64,000 bases of DNA from Thiodiazotropha sp040507225. Lineage in GTDB: Bacteria; Pseudomonadota; Gammaproteobacteria; Chromatiales; Chromatiaceae. Location of the stretch: assembly GCA_040507225.1 (NCBI GenBank), contig JBEVVG010000002.1, positions 992,001 to 1,056,000 of the forward strand. The letters run 5' to 3'. The notes below the pieces were generated by a model. The model was not told where the DNA came from. It did not search any database and saw only the letters and a program-made list of their open reading frames with translations. The translations under genes were made by a program, and so were the position numbers. This document shows positions 16,620 through 24,217 of this stretch, in pieces (position 1 is the stretch's first letter; every line of letters starts with the position of its first letter).

Positions 16620-18338
16620 TCAGTCGGTCGCTCCCAGGCGCGTCATGGTCGGTGCGATGAAGCGGTTGCCGGGATCCCTCTGATTGGCTTCGTTCCAGAT
16701 TTCAAGGGCACGCTGGCGCTCCCCCATGACCCATAGAACCTCCCCGAGGTGGGAGGCGATTTCCGCATCGGGGCTGACTTCGGCGGCTCTCTGGAGATAT
16801 TCAAGCGCCGCCTCCAGGTTTCCCTGGCGGTATTCCACCCATCCCATGCTGTCCAGAACCGCGGGGCTGTCCGGTTTCAGGGCCAGTGCCTCCTCGATGT
16901 AGGATTTTGCCTCATCGAAACGGTCGGTCTGGTCGGCCAGGGTATAGCCCAGCGCATTCAGGGCATCTGCATGCTTGGGTTGGGTGGCGAGGATCTTGCG
17001 CAGATCCTGCTCGAGCAGGTCCACCCGGCGCAGGTCGGCGGCATTGAGTCCCCGGGCATACAGCAGTTCGGTATTCTCCGGATCCACCTCGAGTGCCCGG
17101 GTGTAGACCTCCTGGGCGGTCGTGTAGTCCCGGGAATCACGCAACAATTCCGCCTCGATCATGAAGTACTTGAGCTGTTGCTGGGGTTGATTGATGCGCA
17201 GTCGCTGCAGGGTGTCCCGCGCCTGGTTGAGGTTGCCCTGATCCGAAAGGATTTTGGCAATGCGGATCTGCGCGTCTCCCAGGTGGTCTCCCTCCACGCG
17301 GCTGTAGTGGTCCAGAGCGGTATCCAGGTCGTTCTCTTCCTCGGCGATGGCGCCCAGGTAGTAACGGGCCTCATTGCGTTTGTCCCGGTCGTGGATCAGC
17401 TGGGTCAGCTGCGCCCTGGCCTCCGTGTACTGCCCGAGCTGCATGTGCACGATCCCCAGCGAAAACAGAAAATCACCGTTGCCCGGCTGCAGTTTGTGGA
17501 GTTTCTCGAATTCCTGCAGTGCGGCCTCGGGTTGGTCGAGTTCGATCAGGGTCCGGGCATAGGCGTGACCGATCCTGGCGTTTTCGGGGTAGGTTTCGCT
17601 GGCCTGCTGGAGCAGCGCCACGCCGTCCTCTTTCCGCCCCATGGCAATCAGGATGTGGGTCTTGAGCAGGATTCCCCGGGACGATTCGGGTTTGATTTCC
17701 AGGGAGCGATCCACATACGCCAGGGCCAGTTCCGATTGCTTGGCGTGATTGGCCGTGAGCGCCAGGGCGTACTGCGCCTCAGCGGATTCACTGTCATCGG
17801 GGACCAGTTGCTGCATGATTGCCAGCGCCTGGTTGGGTTTACCGCTTTTTTCCACAATGGCGGCCGCCTGCAGGTAGCCGGACTGGCCCTGGTCGTTGGC
17901 CAGTCTGACCATGGATTCGAGTTGAGCGATAGCGTCCTCCAGTCGGTCGGCGCGCAGCAGAAGCACTGCGGCGATCTGGCGGGCCCTGATCTCCTCGGGG
18001 GCCAGTTCGATCCACAGGTGGGCGGCCGACAGGGCTTCCGGGTACATGCTGGCCTGCAATCCCATGCTGGTGGCCCGCTCCGCAGCCTCGGGTGCGCGCG
18101 ACTCCCGGGCGACCTGAAGTGCATGTTCCACCGCCAGTGACTGTTCTCCGCGCTGAGCGGCTATTTCGCTTGCCAGGGCGTGATAGACCAGATTGGTGGT
18201 GAGGCCGTCTTCGACGGAAGCGCCTGACGGATCGGTCAGTTGGGTCGCGGCTTGGGTCGAAGGATTGCCGGGCGGCTGGGGTGTGTTGCTGGCGCAAGCG
18301 GTCAGAAAAAATGTCAGCAGGAGCAGGGTTCTATTCAT
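16620..18338 (-). CDS. TPR-repeat lipoprotein
   Basis: The 572-residue protein starts with a lipoprotein signal, MNRTLLLLTFFLTAC, with Cys15 as the lipid-modified residue. The rest is a string of about twelve or more TPR-like 34-residue helix pairs (for example YYLGAIAEEENDLDTALDHY and ALNALGYTLADQTDRFDEA). This fits a protein scaffold at the periplasmic face of the outer membrane. I chose ATG 18338 because it gives the lipobox; an in-frame start at 18452 would hide it. It precedes ispE by 3 nt, as in related bacteria. Exact function is unknown. Confidence 0.88.
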   Translation of the reverse strand: MNRTLLLLTFFLTACASNTPQPPGNPSTQAATQLTDPSGASVEDGLTTNLVYHALASEIAAQRGEQSLAVEHALQVARESRAPEAAERATSMGLQASMYPEALSAAHLWIELAPEEIRARQIAAVLLLRADRLEDAIAQLESMVRLANDQGQSGYLQAAAIVEKSGKPNQALAIMQQLVPDDSESAEAQYALALTANHAKQSELALAYVDRSLEIKPESSRGILLKTHILIAMGRKEDGVALLQQASETYPENARIGHAYARTLIELDQPEAALQEFEKLHKLQPGNGDFLFSLGIVHMQLGQYTEARAQLTQLIHDRDKRNEARYYLGAIAEEENDLDTALDHYSRVEGDHLGDAQIRIAKILSDQGNLNQARDTLQRLRINQPQQQLKYFMIEAELLRDSRDYTTAQEVYTRALEVDPENTELLYARGLNAADLRRVDLLEQDLRKILATQPKHADALNALGYTLADQTDRFDEAKSYIEEALALKPDSPAVLDSMGWVEYRQGNLEAALEYLQRAAEVSPDAEIASHLGEVLWVMGERQRALEIWNEANQRDPGNRFIAPTMTRLGATD

Positions 18339-18566
18339 CGGTATGGCTATGTTTCCCTGGAGCCGACGGTTGGTGCCGCTCCGGTTGATGGGTCCAGGGA
18401 CCTCATCATCTTTTGTGCGATGTTTTGGCGCAATATGAGACAGTATGAGCAAAAAGGCAAACGTCCGGGCGGCCCGGCTGCGGCCCGCTCAGTGCGGTTC
18501 CGACGGGTTGTCGGGACCTGCGACCCCTATGGTTCCTGTAGACAAAAAAATCTTTGGAATGTTGTA

Positions 18567-18595
18567 TTGACTTTAGCAGGTCGAGGCGTCAGAAT
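18567..18595 (+). promoter_or_regulatory. Promoter of the tRNA-Tyr/Gly/Thr-tuf transcript
   Basis: TTGACT (18567-18572), 17 bp spacer, CAGAAT (18590-18595), then the GC-rich discriminator GCCCGGC. The predicted start lies about 8 nt before mature tRNA-Tyr. This is what is expected for a growth-rate-controlled stable RNA promoter. Confidence 0.75.
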
Positions 18596-18610
18596 GCCCG
18601 GCTCTCGCTA

Positions 18611-18695
18611 GGAGGGGTTCCCGAGTGGCCAAAGGGATCAGACTGTAAATCTGACGGCTCCGCCTTCGGAGGTTCGAATCCTCCCCCCTCCACCA
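18611..18695 (+). tRNA. tRNA-Tyr (anticodon GTA)
   Basis: An 85-nt class II tRNA with acceptor GGAGGGG/CCCCTCC, discriminator A and encoded CCA. The anticodon stem-loop carries GTA and a long variable arm (CGGCTCCGCCTTCG region) is present. Confidence 0.97.
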
Positions 18696-18892
18696 ATTTG
18701 AACCGGGTTTCGCGGCGACGCGCTGCCGATCCGGAGACGTTCTCACAGAGCCCGGGTGTGAGAATGATTGAGTAGAGAAATCGCGTGCGGTTTCGAAGCG
18801 TCGCAGCCCACATGGGCGGGGGTCATTTGACAGGACGGTGTTTGGAACGGTCTCTGTCGAATCGCGAACCTGGCGATGCATCGCTTGGCAGC

Positions 18893-18966
18893 GCGGGTGT
18901 AGTTCAATGGTAGAACTTCAGCCTTCCAAGCTGAATACGTGGGTTCGATTCCCATCACCCGCTCCA
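18893..18966 (+). tRNA. tRNA-Gly (anticodon TCC)
   Basis: A 74-nt cloverleaf with acceptor GCGGGTG/CACCCGC, discriminator T and encoded CCA. The anticodon stem TCAGC/GCTGA closes a loop with TCC. It lies 197 nt after tRNA-Tyr. Confidence 0.97.
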
Positions 18967-19103
18967 ATATCAAAAGGGTCGGCTGAACGGGACGATCCAG
19001 ACACGGCGGCGCCGGATTCGGCCTCGCCGTTTGTTCTGTCCGGCGGTCAGCAGTCGCCCGGTTGGAGCGAGATCGGCAGGAGTGCTGAGTAAAACAAGTT
19101 TAT

Positions 19104-19179
19104 GCCCAGATAGCTCAGTTGGTAGAGCACACCCTTGGTAAGGGTGAGGTCGGCAGTTCAAATCTGCTTCTGGGCTCCA
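19104..19179 (+). tRNA. tRNA-Thr (anticodon GGT)
   Basis: A 76-nt cloverleaf with acceptor GCCCAGA/TCTGGGC, discriminator T and encoded CCA. The anticodon stem CACCC/GGGTG holds GGT. It precedes tuf, as thrT precedes tufB in E. coli. Confidence 0.97.
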
Positions 19180-19251
19180 ATTCGGTAATTGAAAGGCGTG
19201 CGGAAGCGCGCGAATTTGTCTTTATGCAATAGAGAACCTGGAGAACACTTC

Positions 19252-20442
19252 ATGTCCAAGGAAAAATTCGAACGCAAAAAGCCGCATGTCAATGTGGGCA
19301 CGATCGGTCACGTAGACCACGGCAAGACCACGCTGACGGCGGCCATTACAGTAGTGCAGGCGGCCAAGTTCGGTGGCGAGAAGCGTGCATTTGACCAGAT
19401 TGATAACGCCCCGGAAGAGCGCGAGCGTGGTATCACGATTGCGACCTCGCACGTGGAGTACGAGACCGACACGCGTCACTATGCGCACGTGGACTGCCCG
19501 GGACACGCGGACTACGTGAAGAACATGATCACGGGTGCGGCGCAGATGGACGGTGCGATTCTGGTGGTATCCGCGGCGGACGGTCCGATGCCTCAGACCC
19601 GTGAGCACATCCTGCTGTCACGTCAGGTGGGCGTGCCCTACATTGTGGTGTACCTGAACAAAGCGGACATGGTGGATGACGCCGAGCTGCTGGAACTGGT
19701 CGAGATGGAAGTGCGTGAGCTGCTCGACAGCTACGAATTCCCCGGCGACGACACCCCGATCATCGTGGGTTCTGCGCTGAAGGCGCTGGAGGGTGATACC
19801 TCTGAGATTGGCAGTCAGTCGATTGACAAGCTGATGGAAGCGCTGGACACCTATATTCCGGAGCCGGAGCGTGCTGTGGATGGTGCGTTTCTGATGCCGA
19901 TCGAGGACGTGTTCTCGATTTCCGGACGCGGCACGGTGGTCACCGGTCGTGTGGAGCGTGGTGTGGTCAAGGTGGGTGAGGAGGTCGAGATCGTCGGCAT
20001 CAAGGACACCACCAAGACGACCTGTACGGGTGTGGAGATGTTCCGCAAGCTGCTGGACCAGGGCGAAGCGGGCGACAACGTGGGCGTGCTGCTGCGTGGT
20101 ACCAAGCGCGACGAAGTGGAGCGCGGCCAGGTGCTGGCGCATCCGGGCACGATCACCCCGCACACTCACTTCGAGTGCGAAGTGTACGTGCTGAGCAAGG
20201 AAGAGGGTGGACGTCACACGCCGTTTTTCAGCAACTATCGTCCGCAGTTTTACTTCCGCACGACGGACGTGACCGGCGCATGTGATCTTCCCGAAGGTGT
20301 CGAGATGGTGATGCCGGGTGACAACGTGAAGATGACCGTGAAGCTGATCGCGCCGATCGCGATGGAAGAGGGTCTGCGTTTTGCGATCCGCGAAGGTGGC
20401 CGCACCGTCGGCGCCGGCGTGGTATCCAAGATTATCGAATAA
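19252..20442 (+). CDS. tuf: Elongation factor Tu, copy 1 (tufB position)
   Basis: EF-Tu brings aminoacyl-tRNA to the ribosome as a GTP complex. The 396-residue protein has the G1 loop GHVDHGKT, the switch region RGITI, the DCPGH motif and the NKADM specificity motif. ATG 19252 is preceded by CTGGAGAAC and gives the family N-terminus MSKEKFERKKPH. It sits in the tRNA-tufB position before secE. From base 19253 to 20438 it is identical to the second copy at 35864-37049; only the first base of the start codon and the last sense base differ at the edges. Confidence 0.99.
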   Translation: MSKEKFERKKPHVNVGTIGHVDHGKTTLTAAITVVQAAKFGGEKRAFDQIDNAPEERERGITIATSHVEYETDTRHYAHVDCPGHADYVKNMITGAAQMDGAILVVSAADGPMPQTREHILLSRQVGVPYIVVYLNKADMVDDAELLELVEMEVRELLDSYEFPGDDTPIIVGSALKALEGDTSEIGSQSIDKLMEALDTYIPEPERAVDGAFLMPIEDVFSISGRGTVVTGRVERGVVKVGEEVEIVGIKDTTKTTCTGVEMFRKLLDQGEAGDNVGVLLRGTKRDEVERGQVLAHPGTITPHTHFECEVYVLSKEEGGRHTPFFSNYRPQFYFRTTDVTGACDLPEGVEMVMPGDNVKMTVKLIAPIAMEEGLRFAIREGGRTVGAGVVSKIIE

Positions 20443-20456
20443 TCCGTTCGATAAAG

Positions 20457-20462
20457 TAGAAT
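20457..20462 (+). promoter_or_regulatory. -10-like element before tRNA-Trp/secE
   Basis: TAGAAT followed by GCGGGGC copies the -10 plus GC-rich discriminator seen at the rpsL promoter. No convincing -35 is visible: TTATCG lies 19 bp upstream, at the end of tuf. It would start transcription at the hairpin that follows. Confidence 0.35.
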
Positions 20463-20500
20463 GCGGGGCTGACTTTCGGGTCAACCCCGCTTTGATATTT
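20463..20500 (+). terminator. Terminator-like hairpin between tuf and tRNA-Trp
   Basis: GCGGGGCTGAC (20463-20473) pairs with GTCAACCCCGC (20480-20490) with a single mismatch and a 6-nt loop, followed by TTTGATATTT. It probably reduces readthrough from tuf into tRNA-Trp-secE. Confidence 0.65.
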
Positions 20501-20502
20501 CT

Positions 20503-20578
20503 AGGCCAATAGCTCAATTGGTAGAGCAGCGGTCTCCAAAACCGCAGGTTGGGGGTTCGATTCCCTCTTGGCCTGCCA
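20503..20578 (+). tRNA. tRNA-Trp (anticodon CCA)
   Basis: A 76-nt cloverleaf with acceptor AGGCCAA/TTGGCCT, discriminator G and encoded CCA. The anticodon loop CTCCAAA carries CCA. It lies between tuf and secE. Confidence 0.97.
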
Positions 20579-20598
20579 TTTAATCCGGCAACAGTACT

Positions 20599-20970
20599 AT
20601 GAATGGAAAGTCCCAGGTTGAGGCGACCGGTCTCGATACCGTGAAATTGTTTCTCGCGGTAGGGATTATCGTGGGAGCGATTGTCGGCTTCTACTATCTG
20701 GACGGCTATTCCCAGTTGTTGCGTGTGCTTGGCCTGCTGGTGCTGATCGGGGCGGCGACACTGCTCGCTTATCAAACAGCGGTCGGTCGTACGATCTGGG
20801 ATTTTGCCTCGGCCTCCAAGATGGAAGTACGCAAGGTGGTCTGGCCGAGTCGTCAGGAGACGATGCAGACCACGCTGATCGTATTCGTGATGGTTCTGTT
20901 GATGGGTATCGTGCTCTGGCTCTTCGATATGATGCTGGGCGCCATACTGCGGGCATTGACGGGGGCTTAA
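20599..20970 (+). CDS. secE: Preprotein translocase subunit SecE
   Basis: SecE stabilises SecY in the inner-membrane translocon. The 123-residue protein has three predicted helices (about 17-35, 40-58 and 92-115), like the E. coli form. The conserved cytoplasmic stretch EVRKVVWPSRQET lies before the last helix. It begins 20 nt after tRNA-Trp and is followed 11 nt later by nusG, the standard pair. Confidence 0.97.
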   Translation: MNGKSQVEATGLDTVKLFLAVGIIVGAIVGFYYLDGYSQLLRVLGLLVLIGAATLLAYQTAVGRTIWDFASASKMEVRKVVWPSRQETMQTTLIVFVMVLLMGIVLWLFDMMLGAILRALTGA

Positions 20971-20981
20971 GGAGGCACGAT

Positions 20982-21515
20982 ATGACTATGCGTTGGTATG
21001 TGGTGCACGCCTATTCCGGATTCGAGTCCCAGGTGCAGCGTTCCCTGAAAGAACGGGTGGCGCGTTATGACATGCAGGACAAGTTCGGTGAAATTCTTGT
21101 TCCCACCGAAGAGGTGGTTGAGATGCGCGCCGGGCAGCAGCGGAAGAGTGAGCGGAAATTCTTCCCGGGCTATGTGCTGGTTCAGATGGAAATGACCGAT
21201 GAAACCTGGCACCTGGTCAAGGATGTGCCCAAGGTTATGGGATTCATTGGTGGAACGGGTGATCGACCGGCGCCGATTTCCGAAAAAGAGGCGAATGCCA
21301 TTCTGCAGCGTGTGCAGGAGGGTGTGGAGAAGCCGCGTCCGAAGGTTCTGTTCGAGCCGGGTGAGGTGGTTCGGGTCATTGATGGACCGTTCAATGATTT
21401 TACCGGCGTGGTCGAAGAGGTGGATTACGAGAAGAGTCGCCTCAAGGTTTCTGTGCTGATCTTCGGTCGTTCCACGCCTGTGGATCTGGAGTTTGGTCAG
21501 GTCGAAAAGGGTTAA
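20982..21515 (+). CDS. nusG: Transcription termination/antitermination factor NusG
   Basis: NusG binds RNA polymerase, speeds elongation and links it to Rho or to ribosomal S10. The 177-residue protein has the NGN domain (MRWYVVHAYSGFE at the start; FFPGYVLVQMEM) and the C-terminal KOW domain (GEVVRVIDGPFNDFTGVVEE). AAGGAGGCACGAT precedes the ATG. Confidence 0.98.
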   Translation: MTMRWYVVHAYSGFESQVQRSLKERVARYDMQDKFGEILVPTEEVVEMRAGQQRKSERKFFPGYVLVQMEMTDETWHLVKDVPKVMGFIGGTGDRPAPISEKEANAILQRVQEGVEKPRPKVLFEPGEVVRVIDGPFNDFTGVVEEVDYEKSRLKVSVLIFGRSTPVDLEFGQVEKG

Positions 21516-21650
21516 TTGAACCCATGCATTTTGGATTGCCGGTCTGCGGTATTGTCCGCAGCCAGACTGCGTCACAGTCAGCAATCTTTGGCAACTGACG
21601 GGGAGCCGAGGTGAAATTCCAAGGCGTTTGGACCCGGAGATGAGGTAATC
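21516..21650 (+). promoter_or_regulatory. rplK leader, possible L1 autoregulation region
   Basis: This 135-nt gap holds two small hairpins, CTGCGG/CCGCAG (21544-21561) and GTCAG/CTGAC (21577-21599). A GGGGAGCC...AAGGCGTTT segment follows, close to the rplK start. In E. coli L1 represses the L11-L1 mRNA in this leader. I cannot prove an L1 site by eye, and I see no convincing promoter. Confidence 0.35.
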
Positions 21651-22085
21651 ATGGCAAAAAAGATAATGGCTTACATCAAGCTTCAGGTGAAAGCGGGTGA
21701 AGCTAATCCCAGTCCGCCGGTAGGTCCTGCATTGGGTCAGCACGGCGTTAACATCATGGAATTCTGCAAGGCCTTCAACGCCAAGACCCAGAGCATAGAG
21801 AAGGGTCTGCCGATTCCTGTTGTGATCACGGTATACAGCGACCGTTCCTTCACATTTATCACCAAGACTCCGCCGGCGTCTGTGCTGCTGAAGAAGGCCC
21901 TGGGCCTGCCGAAGGGCAGTCCTACGCCCAACGCCACCAAGGTGGGAACGGTGACCCGTCAGCAACTCGAAGAGATTGCGACCCAGAAAATGCCGGATCT
22001 GACCGCAGCCGATATGGACGCAGCCGTGCGCACCATTGCAGGCAGTGCGCGCCAGATGGGTTTGAATGTCGAAGGGGTGGAGTAA
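21651..22085 (+). CDS. rplK: Ribosomal protein L11
   Basis: L11 forms the GTPase-associated centre with 23S rRNA and is needed for RelA activation. The 144-residue protein has the N-terminal thiostrepton-site region (NPSPPVGPALGQHGVNIMEF) and the C-terminal RNA-binding part (GTVTRQQLEEIATQKM). It is followed 3 nt later by rplA. AGATGAGGTAATC precedes the start. Confidence 0.99.
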   Translation: MAKKIMAYIKLQVKAGEANPSPPVGPALGQHGVNIMEFCKAFNAKTQSIEKGLPIPVVITVYSDRSFTFITKTPPASVLLKKALGLPKGSPTPNATKVGTVTRQQLEEIATQKMPDLTAADMDAAVRTIAGSARQMGLNVEGVE

Positions 22086-22088
22086 GTC

Positions 22089-22784
22089 ATGGCTAAAGTG
22101 TCGAAACGTGAACAAGCGATTCGCGAGAAAGTTGAACGTGGCAAACTGCACTCGGTCGAGGACGCATTTGCACTGCTGAAAGAGCTTTCCACAGTCAAGT
22201 TTCCGGAGTCCATCGACGTCAGTGTCAACCTGGGTGTTGATGCGCGTAAGTCGGACCAGGTCGTACGCGGCGCCTCGGTGCTTCCGCATGGAACCGGTAA
22301 GACTGTTCGTGTGGCGGTTTTCGCCCAGGGCGCGAACGCGGATGCAGCCAAAGAGGCCGGCGCCGATGTGGTGGGATTCGAGGATCTCGCAGATGACATC
22401 AAGGCCGGTAACATGAACTTCGATGTCGTAATCGCCTCCCCTGACGCGATGCGAATCGTCGGTCAGCTGGGCCAGATTCTTGGTCCGCGCGGACTGATGC
22501 CCAATCCGAAGGTGGGTACTGTGACCCCGGATGTGGCGCAGGCCGTGACAAATGCCAAGGCAGGTCAGGTTCGTTACCGCACCGACAAGGCAGGCATCAT
22601 TCACTGCTCCATCGGTAAAGTGGATTTCGAACCTCAGAAACTCAAAGAGAATCTGGAATCCCTGCTGGTGGCGCTGGTCAAGGCCAAACCCAGTTCCGCG
22701 AAGGGCGTTTACCTGAGAAAGGTGACGGTATCCTCGACCATGGGTCCGGGTCTGGCAATCGATCAAACCAGTCTGTCGATCTGA
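22089..22784 (+). CDS. rplA: Ribosomal protein L1
   Basis: L1 makes up the mobile L1 stalk near the E site and represses its own operon in E. coli. The 231-residue protein has the two-domain L1 fold with LGPRGLMPNPKVGTV, the most conserved segment, around residues 132-146. Coupled to rplK by a 3-nt gap. Confidence 0.99.
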   Translation: MAKVSKREQAIREKVERGKLHSVEDAFALLKELSTVKFPESIDVSVNLGVDARKSDQVVRGASVLPHGTGKTVRVAVFAQGANADAAKEAGADVVGFEDLADDIKAGNMNFDVVIASPDAMRIVGQLGQILGPRGLMPNPKVGTVTPDVAQAVTNAKAGQVRYRTDKAGIIHCSIGKVDFEPQKLKENLESLLVALVKAKPSSAKGVYLRKVTVSSTMGPGLAIDQTSLSI

Positions 22785-23030
22785 TTCGACAGCTTGCCGG
22801 TCGGTTCGGCGGGTGTTTCACCGGACTGACCGTTTCGAACTTTGGGGCGCCGGTTTTCCGGTGCTGTCAAAGACCGCAGGTGCATGTTGGCATGCTTAAT
22901 GATCGCCTGCGCAGACGGAGCGCCCCCAATCAGGTTTTGTCCTGGTGATGGCGTACGTTAGGTAGCGACATTGCGATGTCGTTTTGTGTTACGGGAAACC
23001 TAAATTTCCCATTATCAGGAGGTGACGAAA
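22785..23030 (+). promoter_or_regulatory. rplJ leader with L10-leader-like folded region
   Basis: This 246-nt gap precedes the L10-L7/L12 genes. GGGGCGC (22844-22850) can pair with GCGCCCC (22920-22926). That pairing encloses two hairpins, CCGG-TTTT-CCGG (22850-22861, sharing one base with the outer stem) and GCAGGTG/CGCCTGC (22876-22882, 22904-22910). A closing stem around inner hairpins is the architecture of the L10-binding leader known from E. coli and other bacteria. Downstream, CGACAT-TGCG-ATGTCG (22966-22981) is followed by TTTT, and GGGAAA/TTTCCC (22993-23010) sits just before the AGGAGGT ribosome site. The role is autoregulation by L10(L12)4, by homology of position. Confidence 0.6.
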
Positions 23031-23558
23031 TTGGCACTCAATCTTGAGCAAAAGAAAGCCATCGTTGCCGAAGTCTATGACGTGGCCAGCAAGGCATTCT
23101 CCGCAGTTGCGGCAGAATATCGGGGCCTGACCGTCGAGCAGATGACCCTGCTGCGTCGCGAAGCGCGCAACAATGGTGTCTACCTGCGAGTGGTCAGGAA
23201 CACTCTGGCTAAACGTGCACTCGAGAACACCGAATTCGCCTGCATGCAGGAAGGGTTGACGGGGCCTTTGCTCCTGGCCTTTTCGCAGGAGGATCCGGGT
23301 TGCGCCGCACGTGTCATTAAGGACTTTGCCAAAGACCATAAACTCCTCGAGGTCAAGATGGTTTCCATCGGCGGGCAGATGCTTGCACCGTCCGAACTTG
23401 AAACCCTGGCCAAGATGCCTACCTATGATCAGGCTGTCAGCATGCTGATGGCGGTCATGAAGGCACCTGTCGAGAAGCTGGCGCGCACCATGAACGAGGT
23501 GCCTGGCAAACTGGTCCGGACTGTGGCAGCGATCAAGGAAGCCAAAGAGGCTGCCTGA
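23031..23558 (+). CDS. rplJ: Ribosomal protein L10
   Basis: L10 anchors L7/L12 dimers to the ribosome stalk and represses its own mRNA. The start is TTG at 23031: AGGAGGT at 23017-23023 is spaced 7 nt from it, and the product begins MALNLEQKKAIVAEV like other L10 proteins. An in-frame GTG at 23022 lies inside that ribosome site and is rejected. The protein is 175 residues with the helical C-terminal stalk segment (MKAPVEKLARTMNEVPGKL) that binds L12. Confidence 0.97.
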   Translation: MALNLEQKKAIVAEVYDVASKAFSAVAAEYRGLTVEQMTLLRREARNNGVYLRVVRNTLAKRALENTEFACMQEGLTGPLLLAFSQEDPGCAARVIKDFAKDHKLLEVKMVSIGGQMLAPSELETLAKMPTYDQAVSMLMAVMKAPVEKLARTMNEVPGKLVRTVAAIKEAKEAA

Positions 23559-23617
23559 TCGGCTTAATCATCAATTTTCACGAAGTCATCGTGCTAACTA
23601 TTTTTTTGGAGTAATTC

Positions 23618-23998
23618 ATGGCCGTTTCTAAAGAAGAAATTCTCGACGCAATTGCCGAGATGTCTGTGATGGACGTTGTCGCATTGATTGAGGCAATGGA
23701 AGAAAAATTCGGTGTAAGCGCTGCTGCTGCAGTGGCTGCCGCTCCGGCTGCCGCCGCAGGTGGTGCTGACGCTGCCGCCGAAGAGAAGACCGAGTTCGAC
23801 GTGGTGCTGGCTGATATCGGCGGTAACAAGATCGCTGTCATCAAGGCGGTTCGCGCTCTGACCGGTCTGGGTCTTAAAGAGGCGAAAGACGCTGTCGAAG
23901 GCGCTCCGTCCACGCTGAAGGAAGGTGTCAGCAAGGACGAAGCCGAAGATGCCAAGAAGCAGCTTGAAGAGGCGGGCGCCAAAGTCGAGATCAAATAA
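23618..23998 (+). CDS. rplL: Ribosomal protein L7/L12
   Basis: L7/L12 forms the flexible stalk that recruits translation factors. The 126-residue protein has the N-terminal dimerisation domain (SKEEILDAIAEMSVMDVVAL), an Ala-rich hinge (about residues 36-55) and the C-terminal factor-binding domain (KIAVIKAVRALTGLGLKEAK). TTTTTTGGAGTAATTC precedes the ATG. A candidate attenuator follows before rpoB. Confidence 0.99.
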   Translation: MAVSKEEILDAIAEMSVMDVVALIEAMEEKFGVSAAAAVAAAPAAAAGGADAAAEEKTEFDVVLADIGGNKIAVIKAVRALTGLGLKEAKDAVEGAPSTLKEGVSKDEAEDAKKQLEEAGAKVEIK

Positions 23999-24036
23999 GA
24001 TTCTCGTCTCAATCGTCCGACGACAGGCTCGGGTGA

Positions 24037-24065
24037 GGCTGGTGGCGTTATGCCGCCGGCCTTTT
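24037..24065 (+). terminator. Attenuator-like hairpin between rplL and rpoB
   Basis: GGCTGGTGGC (24037-24046) pairs fully, with two G-T wobbles, with GCCGCCGGCC (24052-24061). The loop is 5 nt and TTTTCCC follows. It matches in position the known partial terminator between rplL and rpoB in E. coli that lowers polymerase-subunit output relative to ribosomal proteins. Confidence 0.7.
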
Positions 24066-24217
24066 CCCGCTTGTCGGCCATGTCTGAGTTAATCAGACAT
24101 CTGGCGCCGGGTCACCTGAGCCTGGAAACACAAGTCAGGTAACAGTTTGAGGCGATGTCGGAAAAGTAAATGTCCGGCATCGAGACTACCAAGCCTATGA
24201 CACTGAGGGATGGCAGC

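Noticed and set aside
16749..18140. 463-codon plus-strand frame opposite the TPR lipoprotein gene
   Set aside because: The minus-strand product has a lipobox and TPR repeats; the plus-strand frame has no ribosome site or domain.
18339..18452. Longer start for the TPR protein
   Set aside because: It would place 38 non-hydrophobic residues before the lipoprotein signal peptide.
20967..22766. 599-codon minus-strand frame opposite nusG-rplK-rplA
   Set aside because: It spans three conserved genes on the other strand and is rich in His/Arg without any known motif.
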